The translations under genes were made by a program, and so were the position numbers. Shown here piece by piece: positions 1-7,087 of a DNA stretch of 13,646 nucleotides; within the stretch, counting starts at the first letter, position 1; each line of letters opens with the position of its first letter. The notes under the pieces are model-generated. The model was not told where the DNA came from. It saw only the letters and a list, made by a program, of their open reading frames with translations, and made no database searches. This DNA is from Planctomycetaceae bacterium (lineage in GTDB: Bacteria > Planctomycetota > Planctomycetia > Pirellulales > Thermoguttaceae), in contig JAITST010000004.1 of assembly GCA_031287585.1 (NCBI GenBank), positions 1 to 13,646 of the forward strand. The letters are read 5' to 3'.

Positions 1-2
1 CC

Positions 3-3000
3 AAAAAGTCAACGATTGATATTGGCGTGATTTTTGGTTCGCTAGATACACCGTCGGCAAATGGAGAAACAGTTAATAACAGTTTCAAGATTGCGTCGGT
101 TGAACAAGGTTATAAGTTCCTCACTGGCGGCTTATCGATTAGTAACTACTTCAACGCGGTGACACACGGCGGAAAAGCAATCGGTGAGCGCGAGACGGCG
201 ACGATTGAATTTAACGAGGATGAGACTGAACTTTGGTTGACAGTTACCAAAGGGGACAATATGCAGATTGTCTGGACTGGTTACGAAAACGGTGTGACCA
301 GCAAACCGAATGTTGATTGGGACTTGACCGGTTACAACTGGCGGCGTACCGATCATACTAACCCAATTGACCCGATTCAGTTTTTGGATGGCGATTACGT
401 TATTTTCGATAATTCAGGACGCGATGGTGATCCGGTCGTCATTATGTTGGATGGTACAAACACCAGCGTTTCGGGTATGAAAGTTGTTAGCGGGAAGTAT
501 ATTTTCGTCGGCGAACGTAACGACAGCGTTCTTAACAGTACAGAGTTTACAAGTCTCGCGTTGGATGCCGTTGAACAAGAAGTATTGAATGTCGTTGGCG
601 GTTCGGTGCAGATGAACCTTGAAACAAAGTTCACTGGCGGAGTAACACTTTCCGGCGGTACGATTGTTATCGGACACAACGAAGCGTTTGGTAAAACCAG
701 TGATTTTGCGAATAAGGGCATCGACAAGTCCGGTCAGATTAGAGTTACCGAAAACGCATCAATTGGTGCGGCTGGTAATGAATTTGTTTTCAATAATGGA
801 GTACCTGATTTTACCGTTCAGAACTCAATTACGGTTGCCAACGGAAAAGTCTTGCAGATTTACGTTCCAGACGAGAACGTGTTGACGATTACCAATAACG
901 CGTGGAGTGCAATTGAACTCGGCGAAAATGCCAGATTGCAAACGGCAGGCGGCGGCAAGTTGAGTTTTGTTGGTAACGGCAGTGACGCTGACATTGTTTT
1001 CGGCGGAGCGATTTATGCGAAAAATCATTCTCATTTAGGCGAGTTTGGTGAAACGATAAACGACACCGCTCTGATGGATTTCAGCGGATTGAATGGTGTT
1101 GGTGATAGTTTAGTCAGTGCAAGTTTCGTTGGTAACAAAGCGAGTTTGGCAGGCGGTGCGATTTATACCGACGGACATTTGCAAATTGACGGTACGTTAT
1201 ACTTTGAAAACAACAGTGCAGATTACGGCGGTGCGATAGCGTCTGCTGACAAGAAGAATATCAAATTGAAAGGCAGTGCGGCGTTCATATCCAACTCCGC
1301 AACGTTCGGCGGTGCGATTTATGGTTACAACGTTAAGATAGCGGACGGCAGTTTGTTTGACGGCAATACCGCAGCAGATTACGGCGGTGCGATTTTCGCA
1401 GACGGCGATTTGACGATTAAAGGAAACACAGCGTTCATTTATAACAGCGCGAATGTTGGCGGCGCGATTTTTATGAGCGGCAAAGGAACTACCGCTGCCA
1501 AAAACGTTTCGTTGAATCTCAATACGAACGATGGTAACATTGTTTTTGCGTTCAATGAATCAGGCGGCTCGGAAGCGATTTATCTTAACGACGCAACTAC
1601 GATTACGGTTTCCGGTAAGAACAACGTTTACTTCGGCGGTTACGATAATTACAGCGAAACGTATGTGAGAGACGGCATCGGTGTCAAAAAAACAAACGCT
1701 AGCGGTAAGGGCAGCAACTTGATTGTTCGCAACAACGGATTTGTCCAGTTTGCTGGTGATTCGATTTTGAGTTATTCGTCGCAGACCAACGACCTTGGTT
1801 ATATTGCCGTTGAGTCTGGTTCGTTACGTGTTATTGACAACGTTACACTCACCACCGCGGGCAAAGTCCAGTTACAGGGCGGAACACTCGCGGGCGGCGG
1901 GACAATTGTTGCTGGTAGCGGTTTTGATATTACCAGCGGACGTTTGTCTGCGGATTCGTATTGTTATGTTATACCAGCACTGACTAACGGCGTTGCCGAA
2001 ACGATGCCGGTGAATAATCGTGTTGGCAAACTTACTCTGGATGGTAATGCCGTCATCAACGCGGTTACACTTGACGTTGACCTTGATTACGGGAATCGTT
2101 CTGACATTATTGAAATTACTGGTCACGTCTTATTTGTGCAGGAAGGTGCGGGTTTAAGTTCGGTGAACATTGCCAGCACTTGGAAAAACGGGACGTTTGA
2201 CATTATGACAGCGGCGGGCGGCGGACTTGATAACTATGCCAACTACATCACGCAGATAACGTTTGGCGGGAATCCGCTTGGTGAACGTCAGCACGCGGAA
2301 TTAAGCAGTAACGGAAATACTTTGCAGTTGAAAACAACGGCGGAAGGAATCGGCGTTGTCTGGACCGGCGCGGCAGACCCGGAACGTGATACTTGTATGG
2401 ACTGGAACACCACTTCCGCGAACTGGAAAGAATACGACAACAACAAAGGTACGAATTTCAGCGGCACTGATTACGTTTACTTTACCGGCAACGCAAGCGG
2501 CGAGATTACTGTCAAAGGCGAGTTTGTCGAAGTTGGCGGTATGAGTATTACAAATGGTCGTTACTGGTTCACTGGCGGCGAGATTCACGGTGTTGACTAC
2601 GCAAACGCGGCGTATCAGGAAGGCGTACTCAAAATGTACAACGGCGAGGTCAAGTTCGATACAACCGCGAAGTTTGAACGTGATATAACAGTCAGCGGCG
2701 GCAGTGTAACAATCACGACGAAAGGTAAACTTGAATCGACAGACGGCAATGTCAACTTCGGCAGAAATTCCGGTTTGACGTTTGAACTTAGCGATCTGGT
2801 TGAATATGTTACACCGAATCCCGACACGTCAAGCCCTATTACTGGCATCACCAATTACAAACCGGCTGAACAGCATACGTATATTGACGCGAAACGGGTA
2901 ACGATTGACGGCAAGGTCAGTATCGTGAACGTACCGAACGGGCAACAGTATTACTCGTATATGTATCCGGTTGGTGACACTATCGCGTCGCCGACGCACG

Positions 3001-4295
3001 GTTTGACACCGGAGCCGATTGTGTTCAAAGACGTTATTGTTTCCGATACTCCGCTTGATATGAATAGTTTGGCGCAGGCGTTCAATAGTTCAGACGGATT
3101 GTTCGGTCAATTCGTAACGTTCGACGACGGCAACAAATATACGATGAACCTGAATTATGGTTTCATTACGTTGACCGAGTTTGCGGCAGTGAACCAAACT
3201 AGTTTCAACAAAGCACAAGCGGCGGCGGCTCTCGACAATGGTTTTGCTGACGGAGAGTTTAATGAGTTGCGTGACGAGTTGTACAGGATGACATCGAATG
3301 CACAAGTTGACGCGATATTGGACGAACAACGCGGTGCGGAAATTGCGGCGGACGTTATGTATATGGCGATGACGAAACCTTGGCGTGAAGCGTTTCATCG
3401 TTTGTCGCAAGGACGTATCGCGTATTCAAACGCTTTCACCGCCGACTATCGCGGACAGTGGTATAGCAGGTCGAACCGTGAATTTTGGTTTGCCGGAGTA
3501 CATCGTACTCTCGACTCGAAACGCGACGATAACGCGAGAGAATTTGGCTACTCACGAACCGGTGCGGCGGTTGGCGTTGATTGGCAATTTGATGCCTACA
3601 CTGAAGCGGGCATAATGTTTGGTTACAGCGAACCGCGATTGTATTCACCGTTTGGTAAAGTTGAATCGTATGATTATTCGTTGGGTATTTACGGGCGGCG
3701 TTACCTTTACGATAACTGGTATTTCAACGGTTACTTGGGTGTAGCGACACAGAAACACCGCTATCGCAGGCAAGCGAACTCGGCGTTGTATTACAGTGAT
3801 TACTACGGTAACGGTCTTTACGCGAGTACAGAGTTTTACCGTCCGGTTCAGTGTTCGCTGTTTACATTCCTACCGGGATTCGCGTTGGATTTCCAGAGCG
3901 TTTACGCCGACGGTTTTACAGAGAAAAACAATGTTGACGCGGTTTACGGACAAAAGATTAGCAGTACAGATTTGGGACAGTTAATGGTACGCTTCGGTTT
4001 GAACGGAAAATGGAATCCGCACGAAATGATTTCGGTTGATACACGTTTACAGTATGCGTTCCAAGTGATGGGTGACACATATTCGTCTGTTACATCACGG
4101 TTGCTCTCATCGCCGACATCGTCAATGTCGCTACGCGGTGTGGATATGGGCGGCGACGTGTTCAATATGGGATTCGGAGTAAAGATGTACCTGACGCAAC
4201 GCAGAAACGCGTACTTGACGTTCAACTATGACCAAGATTACGGAGTCCGGTTCGTGTCGCACAGTGTAGATTTGAGTTTGACGACACGGTGGTAA
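3..4295 (+). CDS. Autotransporter (type V secretion) with Pmp-like repeats, 5'-truncated
   Basis: This is the C-terminal part of a giant surface protein. The frame is open to the left edge (codons from base 3), so the GTG at 27 is not a convincing start and the signal peptide is outside the window. The passenger has low-complexity beta-helix character rich in Gly, Asn, Thr and Val. At about 1002-1475 it carries repeats of GGAI preceded by FxxN, the signature of chlamydial polymorphic membrane proteins. Two related modules starting VWTG lie before and after these repeats. The last 300 or so residues (about 3390-4292) alternate aromatic and polar residues (e.g. FWFAGVHRTL, YDYSLGIYGRRY) and end in TTRW, as expected for a 12-strand autotransporter beta-barrel that anchors the protein in the outer membrane. 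An alanine-rich linker about 3205-3370 precedes the barrel. The barrel call is firm; the passenger's role (adhesion or surface structure) is inferred. A terminator follows 31 bases downstream. Confidence 0.85.
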   Translation, partial: KKSTIDIGVIFGSLDTPSANGETVNNSFKIASVEQGYKFLTGGLSISNYFNAVTHGGKAIGERETATIEFNEDETELWLTVTKGDNMQIVWTGYENGVTSKPNVDWDLTGYNWRRTDHTNPIDPIQFLDGDYVIFDNSGRDGDPVVIMLDGTNTSVSGMKVVSGKYIFVGERNDSVLNSTEFTSLALDAVEQEVLNVVGGSVQMNLETKFTGGVTLSGGTIVIGHNEAFGKTSDFANKGIDKSGQIRVTENASIGAAGNEFVFNNGVPDFTVQNSITVANGKVLQIYVPDENVLTITNNAWSAIELGENARLQTAGGGKLSFVGNGSDADIVFGGAIYAKNHSHLGEFGETINDTALMDFSGLNGVGDSLVSASFVGNKASLAGGAIYTDGHLQIDGTLYFENNSADYGGAIASADKKNIKLKGSAAFISNSATFGGAIYGYNVKIADGSLFDGNTAADYGGAIFADGDLTIKGNTAFIYNSANVGGAIFMSGKGTTAAKNVSLNLNTNDGNIVFAFNESGGSEAIYLNDATTITVSGKNNVYFGGYDNYSETYVRDGIGVKKTNASGKGSNLIVRNNGFVQFAGDSILSYSSQTNDLGYIAVESGSLRVIDNVTLTTAGKVQLQGGTLAGGGTIVAGSGFDITSGRLSADSYCYVIPALTNGVAETMPVNNRVGKLTLDGNAVINAVTLDVDLDYGNRSDIIEITGHVLFVQEGAGLSSVNIASTWKNGTFDIMTAAGGGLDNYANYITQITFGGNPLGERQHAELSSNGNTLQLKTTAEGIGVVWTGAADPERDTCMDWNTTSANWKEYDNNKGTNFSGTDYVYFTGNASGEITVKGEFVEVGGMSITNGRYWFTGGEIHGVDYANAAYQEGVLKMYNGEVKFDTTAKFERDITVSGGSVTITTKGKLESTDGNVNFGRNSGLTFELSDLVEYVTPNPDTSSPITGITNYKPAEQHTYIDAKRVTIDGKVSIVNVPNGQQYYSYMYPVGDTIASPTHGLTPEPIVFKDVIVSDTPLDMNSLAQAFNSSDGLFGQFVTFDDGNKYTMNLNYGFITLTEFAAVNQTSFNKAQAAAALDNGFADGEFNELRDELYRMTSNAQVDAILDEQRGAEIAADVMYMAMTKPWREAFHRLSQGRIAYSNAFTADYRGQWYSRSNREFWFAGVHRTLDSKRDDNAREFGYSRTGAAVGVDWQFDAYTEAGIMFGYSEPRLYSPFGKVESYDYSLGIYGRRYLYDNWYFNGYLGVATQKHRYRRQANSALYYSDYYGNGLYASTEFYRPVQCSLFTFLPGFALDFQSVYADGFTEKNNVDAVYGQKISSTDLGQLMVRFGLNGKWNPHEMISVDTRLQYAFQVMGDTYSSVTSRLLSSPTSSMSLRGVDMGGDVFNMGFGVKMYLTQRRNAYLTFNYDQDYGVRFVSHSVDLSLTTRW
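267..678 (+). repeat. Passenger module copy 1 (VWTG...NW...GM...G.Y.F.G)
   Basis: The translated segment begins IVWTG, continues with a D/W/NW patch, a GDYVIFDN strand, a VSGMKVVSGKYIFVG strand and then a VLNVVGGSVQ...VTLSGGTIVIG stretch. The same order of motifs recurs at 2355-2727. It resembles the beta-strand repeats commonly associated with autotransporter passengers. The two copies have diverged at the DNA level, so this is an old internal duplication. Confidence 0.6.
1002..1475 (+). repeat. Pmp-like GGAI/FxxN repeat array, 75-bp period
   Basis: GGCGG(T/A/C)GCGAT units encoding GGAI begin at 1002, 1152, 1227, 1308, 1383 and 1458, giving steps of 150, 75, 81, 75 and 75 bases. Each GGAI from the second onward is preceded by an F..N motif (FVGN, FENN, FISN, FDGN, FIYN). 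The 25-residue step fits one or two turns of a beta-helix, and the 150-base step suggests one copy whose motif has been lost. GGA(I/L/V) with FxxN is the defining repeat of chlamydial Pmp adhesins. Confidence 0.8.
2355..2727 (+). repeat. Passenger module copy 2 (VWTG...NW...GM...G.Y.F.G)
   Basis: This is the second copy of the module at 267-678. It begins VVWTG, then has a DWN/NW patch, a GTDYVYFTGN strand, a VGGMSITNGRYWFTGG strand and a VLKMYNGEVKF...ITVSGGSVTI stretch. Order and spacing match copy 1, but the copy is about 13 residues shorter. Confidence 0.6.
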
Positions 4296-4326
4296 GCAGT
4301 CGTAAGCGTCACAATATCAAACAGTC

Positions 4327-4360
4327 AAAGCGTCGATACTCAACGAGCATCGACGCTTTT
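4327..4360 (+). terminator. Intrinsic terminator of the autotransporter gene
   Basis: An 11-bp perfect stem (4327-4337 with 4349-4359, arms AAAGCGTCGAT/ATCGACGCTTT) has an 11-base loop and ends in TTTT. It lies 31 bases after the autotransporter stop. It may also help stop the converging tRNA transcript, since the reverse strand reads out through TTT. Confidence 0.85.
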
Positions 4361-4377
4361 AATAACAGTTCTACTAG

Positions 4378-4461
4378 TACCGAACCCCGGACTTGAACCG
4401 GGATGCCCTTGCGGGCGGGGGATTTTGAGTCCCCTGCGTCTGCCAATTCCGCCAGTTCGGC
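4378..4461 (-). tRNA. tRNA-Leu (anticodon CAA)
   Basis: The reverse strand folds into a class II tRNA. The acceptor arm is GCCGAAC with GUUCGGU (G1-U72 wobble) and A73 is the discriminator, as in leucine tRNAs. The anticodon stem is GGGGA/UCCCC with loop CUCAAAA, giving anticodon CAA, which reads UUG. A long variable arm (GCCC-GCAA-GGGC) and a T arm CCCGG-UUCAAGU-CCGGG complete the fold. The 3' CCA is not encoded; the bases after A73 are CTAG. The gene stands alone, with its own promoter just upstream. Confidence 0.95.
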
Positions 4462-4480
4462 TAACCAACGACTGCGTATA

Positions 4481-4508
4481 ATTCTACCAGATGTTTTAGT
4501 TCTTTCAA
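4481..4508 (-). promoter_or_regulatory. Promoter of tRNA-Leu
   Basis: On the reverse strand TTGAAA (4508-4503, five of six matches to the sigma70 -35 box) is separated by 16 bases from TAGAAT (4486-4481, five of six matches to the -10 box). The -10 box ends 19 bases before the first base of the tRNA, a normal distance for a tRNA promoter. Confidence 0.6.
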
Positions 4509-4639
4509 GTACCGGTGCGGGAAAAATTTACTGATTACTTCGTTTTTTACGTGGGATACAAAATTAGTAACCGTTCACGGACATTGTAAGGTTCACCACG
4601 AAGACCTCAAAGGTTTCGTTATTGGAATCGGATACCGTC

Positions 4640-4683
4640 AATGTTTGCAATGAACAACTATTATTCTATCCATTACAAACATT
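4640..4683. terminator. Hairpin downstream of the EF-G-like gene, possibly a two-way terminator
   Basis: Arms 4640-4652 and 4671-4683 form a 13-bp stem with an 18-base loop, 36 bases beyond the stop of the EF-G-like gene. In reverse-strand RNA the one imperfect pair is a G-U wobble, so the fold suits that gene's transcript, but the exit lacks a U-run. On the forward strand the stem has a C-A mismatch but is followed by TTTTT. It may therefore serve either strand; the assignment is uncertain. Confidence 0.45.
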
Positions 4684-4718
4684 TTTCGTTACGGTTACAC
4701 CGCAATTGACTACGGCAA

Positions 4719-6818
4719 TCACTCTTCTTCTTCCGCCAGCACTGCTGACGAAATAATCTGTTGCTGGATATTGCCCGGCACGACATCGTAACGCAAGAAC
4801 TCTATCCCGTAACTTCCTTGTCCGCCAGTCATACTTGCCAACGTTCGGCTGTACGTCGTCACCTCCGCCAGCGGCACTTCCGCTACTATCGTGTGCATAC
4901 CGCCGCCCGCCGCTTCCATACTTAACGGTCGCCCGCGCCGATTCGGTAAATCACTGTTCACGTCACCGACATTCGACATCGGCACCGTCACTTCCAACTT
5001 CACAATCGGCTCAAGTATCGCTGGCTTCGCTTGTAGGAATACCGTTTTGAACGCCATCGAACCAGCGGTCTTGAACGCGTGTTCGTTTGAGTCAACATCG
5101 TGATACTTTCCGTGATACAGTTCAACCGCAACGTTCTGCACCTTGCAACCAGCGATAACACCTTTTGTCATTCGTTCCTTGAACCCCTTCTCAATCGCGG
5201 GGAAAAAGTTAGATGGAATCACGCCGCCGACGATGCAATCAATCCACAGAAAATTATCGGACGGGTCAAAATGAAACGCCTTCATTGACGGAAACATATC
5301 CTTATTCCCCGCAAATTTTTCAGGGTCAGTTCCTTCAGGAAACGGATACATCCGAATATGCACTTCACCGAATTGTCCCGCACCACCCGACTGCTTCTTA
5401 TGCCGATACATTCCGTCGGCTTTCGATTGAATCGTCTCGCGGTACGCAATCTTCGGCTCGTGCGTTTCAAGTTCAACTTTGTCACGCCGTTTGAGCCGCT
5501 CACGAACAATCTGCAAATGCAATTCGCTCATTCCCGTTATTACCAACTGTTTCGTTTGTTCGTTACGTTCACAAACAAATGTCGGGTCTTCCTGCATTAT
5601 TTTACCGAGCGCACCGGACAACTTCGCCTCGTCACCGCGTGTTTTCGGTGCGGCAGCCAAGCCAACCATCGGCGTTGGCATCGGAAACTTATCCATCACA
5701 AAATCGCCAATCGTCGAACAGGTTTCCAGTTCTTCCAACTTCGCAACCGCAACAATCATCCCCGGCACAGCTGCCTCAACCGCGTGCGATTCGTTTGCCT
5801 GCATCTCAAAAAGTTGTGCAATCTTAATACCGCGGCGCGACGTTGACGCACTCAAATTTACACCGGCTTTCAACGTTCCGCTATAAACGCGGATGAAACT
5901 AAGTTTCTGAACAAACGGGTCAACACGTGTCTTGAAAACCTGCGCACACAACGCGCCGGCGGGATCGTGTTTCAGAACAACATCCTCGCCCGCCGCGTTT
6001 TTGGCGTGACGTTCAATCATTGTCGGCGGAACCGCGCAAGCCGCTAAACCGTCGAGCAACTCAGTCAAGCCGCATTTAGTTTTCGTACTAACAAAGAAAA
6101 TCGGTATGAGCATTCCTTCGTAAACCGCTTTCACGATTAACGGTGCCAACTCCGCTTCCGTCGGTATCGTACCTTCGAGATACTTCTCCATCATCGCTTC
6201 GTCGGCGGTAACGATAGTTTCAATCAAGTTGTCGTGAATCGGCTTCGGGTCAATAATAGCACCGCTTGTATCCGCCGGAACTTGCAAAGTTGACACAACA
6301 CCTTTGAACGCCTGCCCAACACCAAGCGGCACATTTACCGGTACACATTCCGCACCGAAAACATCCTTGATTGTTTCAAGTAATTTCGGTATGTTGATGT
6401 TATCGCCATCGAGTTTGTTGACAACGATGATACGAGCAAGACCGGCTTTCTTCGCTTCGTTGAACACGCGGCGGGTATTAACTTCGATACCGGATTGTGC
6501 GTTGATAACAATCACCGCGTTGTCAACACCCCAAAGCGCACCGATAGTTTGTCCGATGAAGTCGGGATAACCGGGTGTATCGACAATGTGAAAATGTTTA
6601 CCTGCGTGGTCGAAGTTGATGAGACTGGACTCGATAGTGTATTTGTGTGCCTTTTCTTCTTCGTCGAAATCACAAATGCTGGTACCGTCGTCAACACTAG
6701 CCGGACGTTTAACAAGTCCGATGGAGTTTAGAATAGTATCGGCGAGAGTAGTCTTTCCTACGCCGCCGTGACCACAAAGAGCGATATTACGAATGTCATC
6801 TACGTTGTAATGTGCCAT
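4719..6818 (-). CDS. EF-G-like translation GTPase (EF-G-2 type paralogue)
   Basis: This 699-residue protein has the full EF-G layout: a GTPase domain, a domain II around VFKTRVDPFVQKLSF, and domains III-V including the KKQSGGAGQFGEV, GGVIPSNFF and SDLPNRRGRP regions. The P-loop is GHGGVGKT (16-23), G3 is DTPGY (80-84), G4 is NKLD (134-137) and the G5 region is STK. It departs from housekeeping EF-G: the P-loop is not AHIDAGKT, the switch I RGIT motif is absent (KYTI at 59-62), and the catalytic His after DTPG is Tyr. These traits match the EF-G-2/EF-G-like subfamily, such as the second Thermus thermophilus EF-G, as I recall it. No rpsL, rpsG or tuf is nearby, which also argues against the main fusA. 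Start ATG has CGAGGAA four bases upstream. It probably binds the ribosome, but whether it is a translocase cannot be told from sequence. Confidence 0.88.
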   Translation of the reverse strand: MAHYNVDDIRNIALCGHGGVGKTTLADTILNSIGLVKRPASVDDGTSICDFDEEEKAHKYTIESSLINFDHAGKHFHIVDTPGYPDFIGQTIGALWGVDNAVIVINAQSGIEVNTRRVFNEAKKAGLARIIVVNKLDGDNINIPKLLETIKDVFGAECVPVNVPLGVGQAFKGVVSTLQVPADTSGAIIDPKPIHDNLIETIVTADEAMMEKYLEGTIPTEAELAPLIVKAVYEGMLIPIFFVSTKTKCGLTELLDGLAACAVPPTMIERHAKNAAGEDVVLKHDPAGALCAQVFKTRVDPFVQKLSFIRVYSGTLKAGVNLSASTSRRGIKIAQLFEMQANESHAVEAAVPGMIVAVAKLEELETCSTIGDFVMDKFPMPTPMVGLAAAPKTRGDEAKLSGALGKIMQEDPTFVCERNEQTKQLVITGMSELHLQIVRERLKRRDKVELETHEPKIAYRETIQSKADGMYRHKKQSGGAGQFGEVHIRMYPFPEGTDPEKFAGNKDMFPSMKAFHFDPSDNFLWIDCIVGGVIPSNFFPAIEKGFKERMTKGVIAGCKVQNVAVELYHGKYHDVDSNEHAFKTAGSMAFKTVFLQAKPAILEPIVKLEVTVPMSNVGDVNSDLPNRRGRPLSMEAAGGGMHTIVAEVPLAEVTTYSRTLASMTGGQGSYGIEFLRYDVVPGNIQQQIISSAVLAEEEE

Positions 6819-6922
6819 AAAGTTCCTCGAAAAAAGGTAAGTTGAAAAACAAAGCCGCGAGTAAAGCCAAACAATTACAGTAAGCGTAACACAACGGCTA
6901 CAATTAAAACAAACAGGAACTA

Positions 6923-6951
6923 ATTGTAACAGTGAACAAAAGAAGTTGCAA
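6923..6951 (-). promoter_or_regulatory. Promoter of the EF-G-like gene
   Basis: On the reverse strand TTGCAA (6951-6946) is separated by 17 bases from TACAAT (6928-6923), a sigma70-like pair with four and five of six matches. It predicts a leader of about 100 bases. An A8 tract and three G-runs (6953-6976) lie just upstream of the -35 box, between this and the divergent promoter. Confidence 0.5.
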
Positions 6952-7002
6952 TGGGGCGGGGAAAAAAAATTGGGGGCAACAAACTCACCATACCGCCACC
7001 CC

Positions 7003-7030
7003 TTGTAAAATTTACAAAAAATGCGATAAT
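7003..7030 (+). promoter_or_regulatory. Promoter of the TPR/alphaCTD gene with overlapping 15-bp palindrome
   Basis: TTGTAA (7003-7008) is separated by 16 bases from GATAAT (7025-7030), which matches the -10 box at five of six positions. The -35 box is the left half of a perfect inverted repeat, TTGTAAA-A-TTTACAA (7003-7017), an arrangement typical of a repressor or activator operator. The predicted leader of about 50 bases is strikingly T-rich. No regulator is identified. Confidence 0.5.
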
Positions 7031-7087
7031 GTTGGCTCGGTTTTTGTTGTTTTTGTTTTTTCCTTCATTTTGTAGGAGTTGGGATTT

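Noticed and set aside
1002..1475. CRISPR array or non-coding tandem repeat
   Set aside because: The regular 75-base period is in frame inside a coding region and encodes GGAI repeats; there are no conserved repeat/spacer units.
4598..4619. Hairpin with ACGAA/TTCGT and ACCT/AGGT blocks between tRNA-Leu and the EF-G-like gene
   Set aside because: The stem is short, bulged and has a 3-base loop, with no U-run on either strand; the hairpin at 4640-4683 is the better candidate.
5358..5886. Open frames on the forward strand inside the EF-G-like gene (162 and 135 codons)
   Set aside because: They overlap each other and a conserved gene, and their translations look like shadow protein with no recognisable motif.
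6953..6976. Possible G-quadruplex between the divergent promoters
   Set aside because: Only three G-runs of four or more are present, one short of the usual motif.
7079..7087. TTG start giving a three-residue longer TPR/alphaCTD protein
   Set aside because: The AGGAG ribosome site ends at 7078, directly abutting the TTG; ATG at 7088 has normal spacing.
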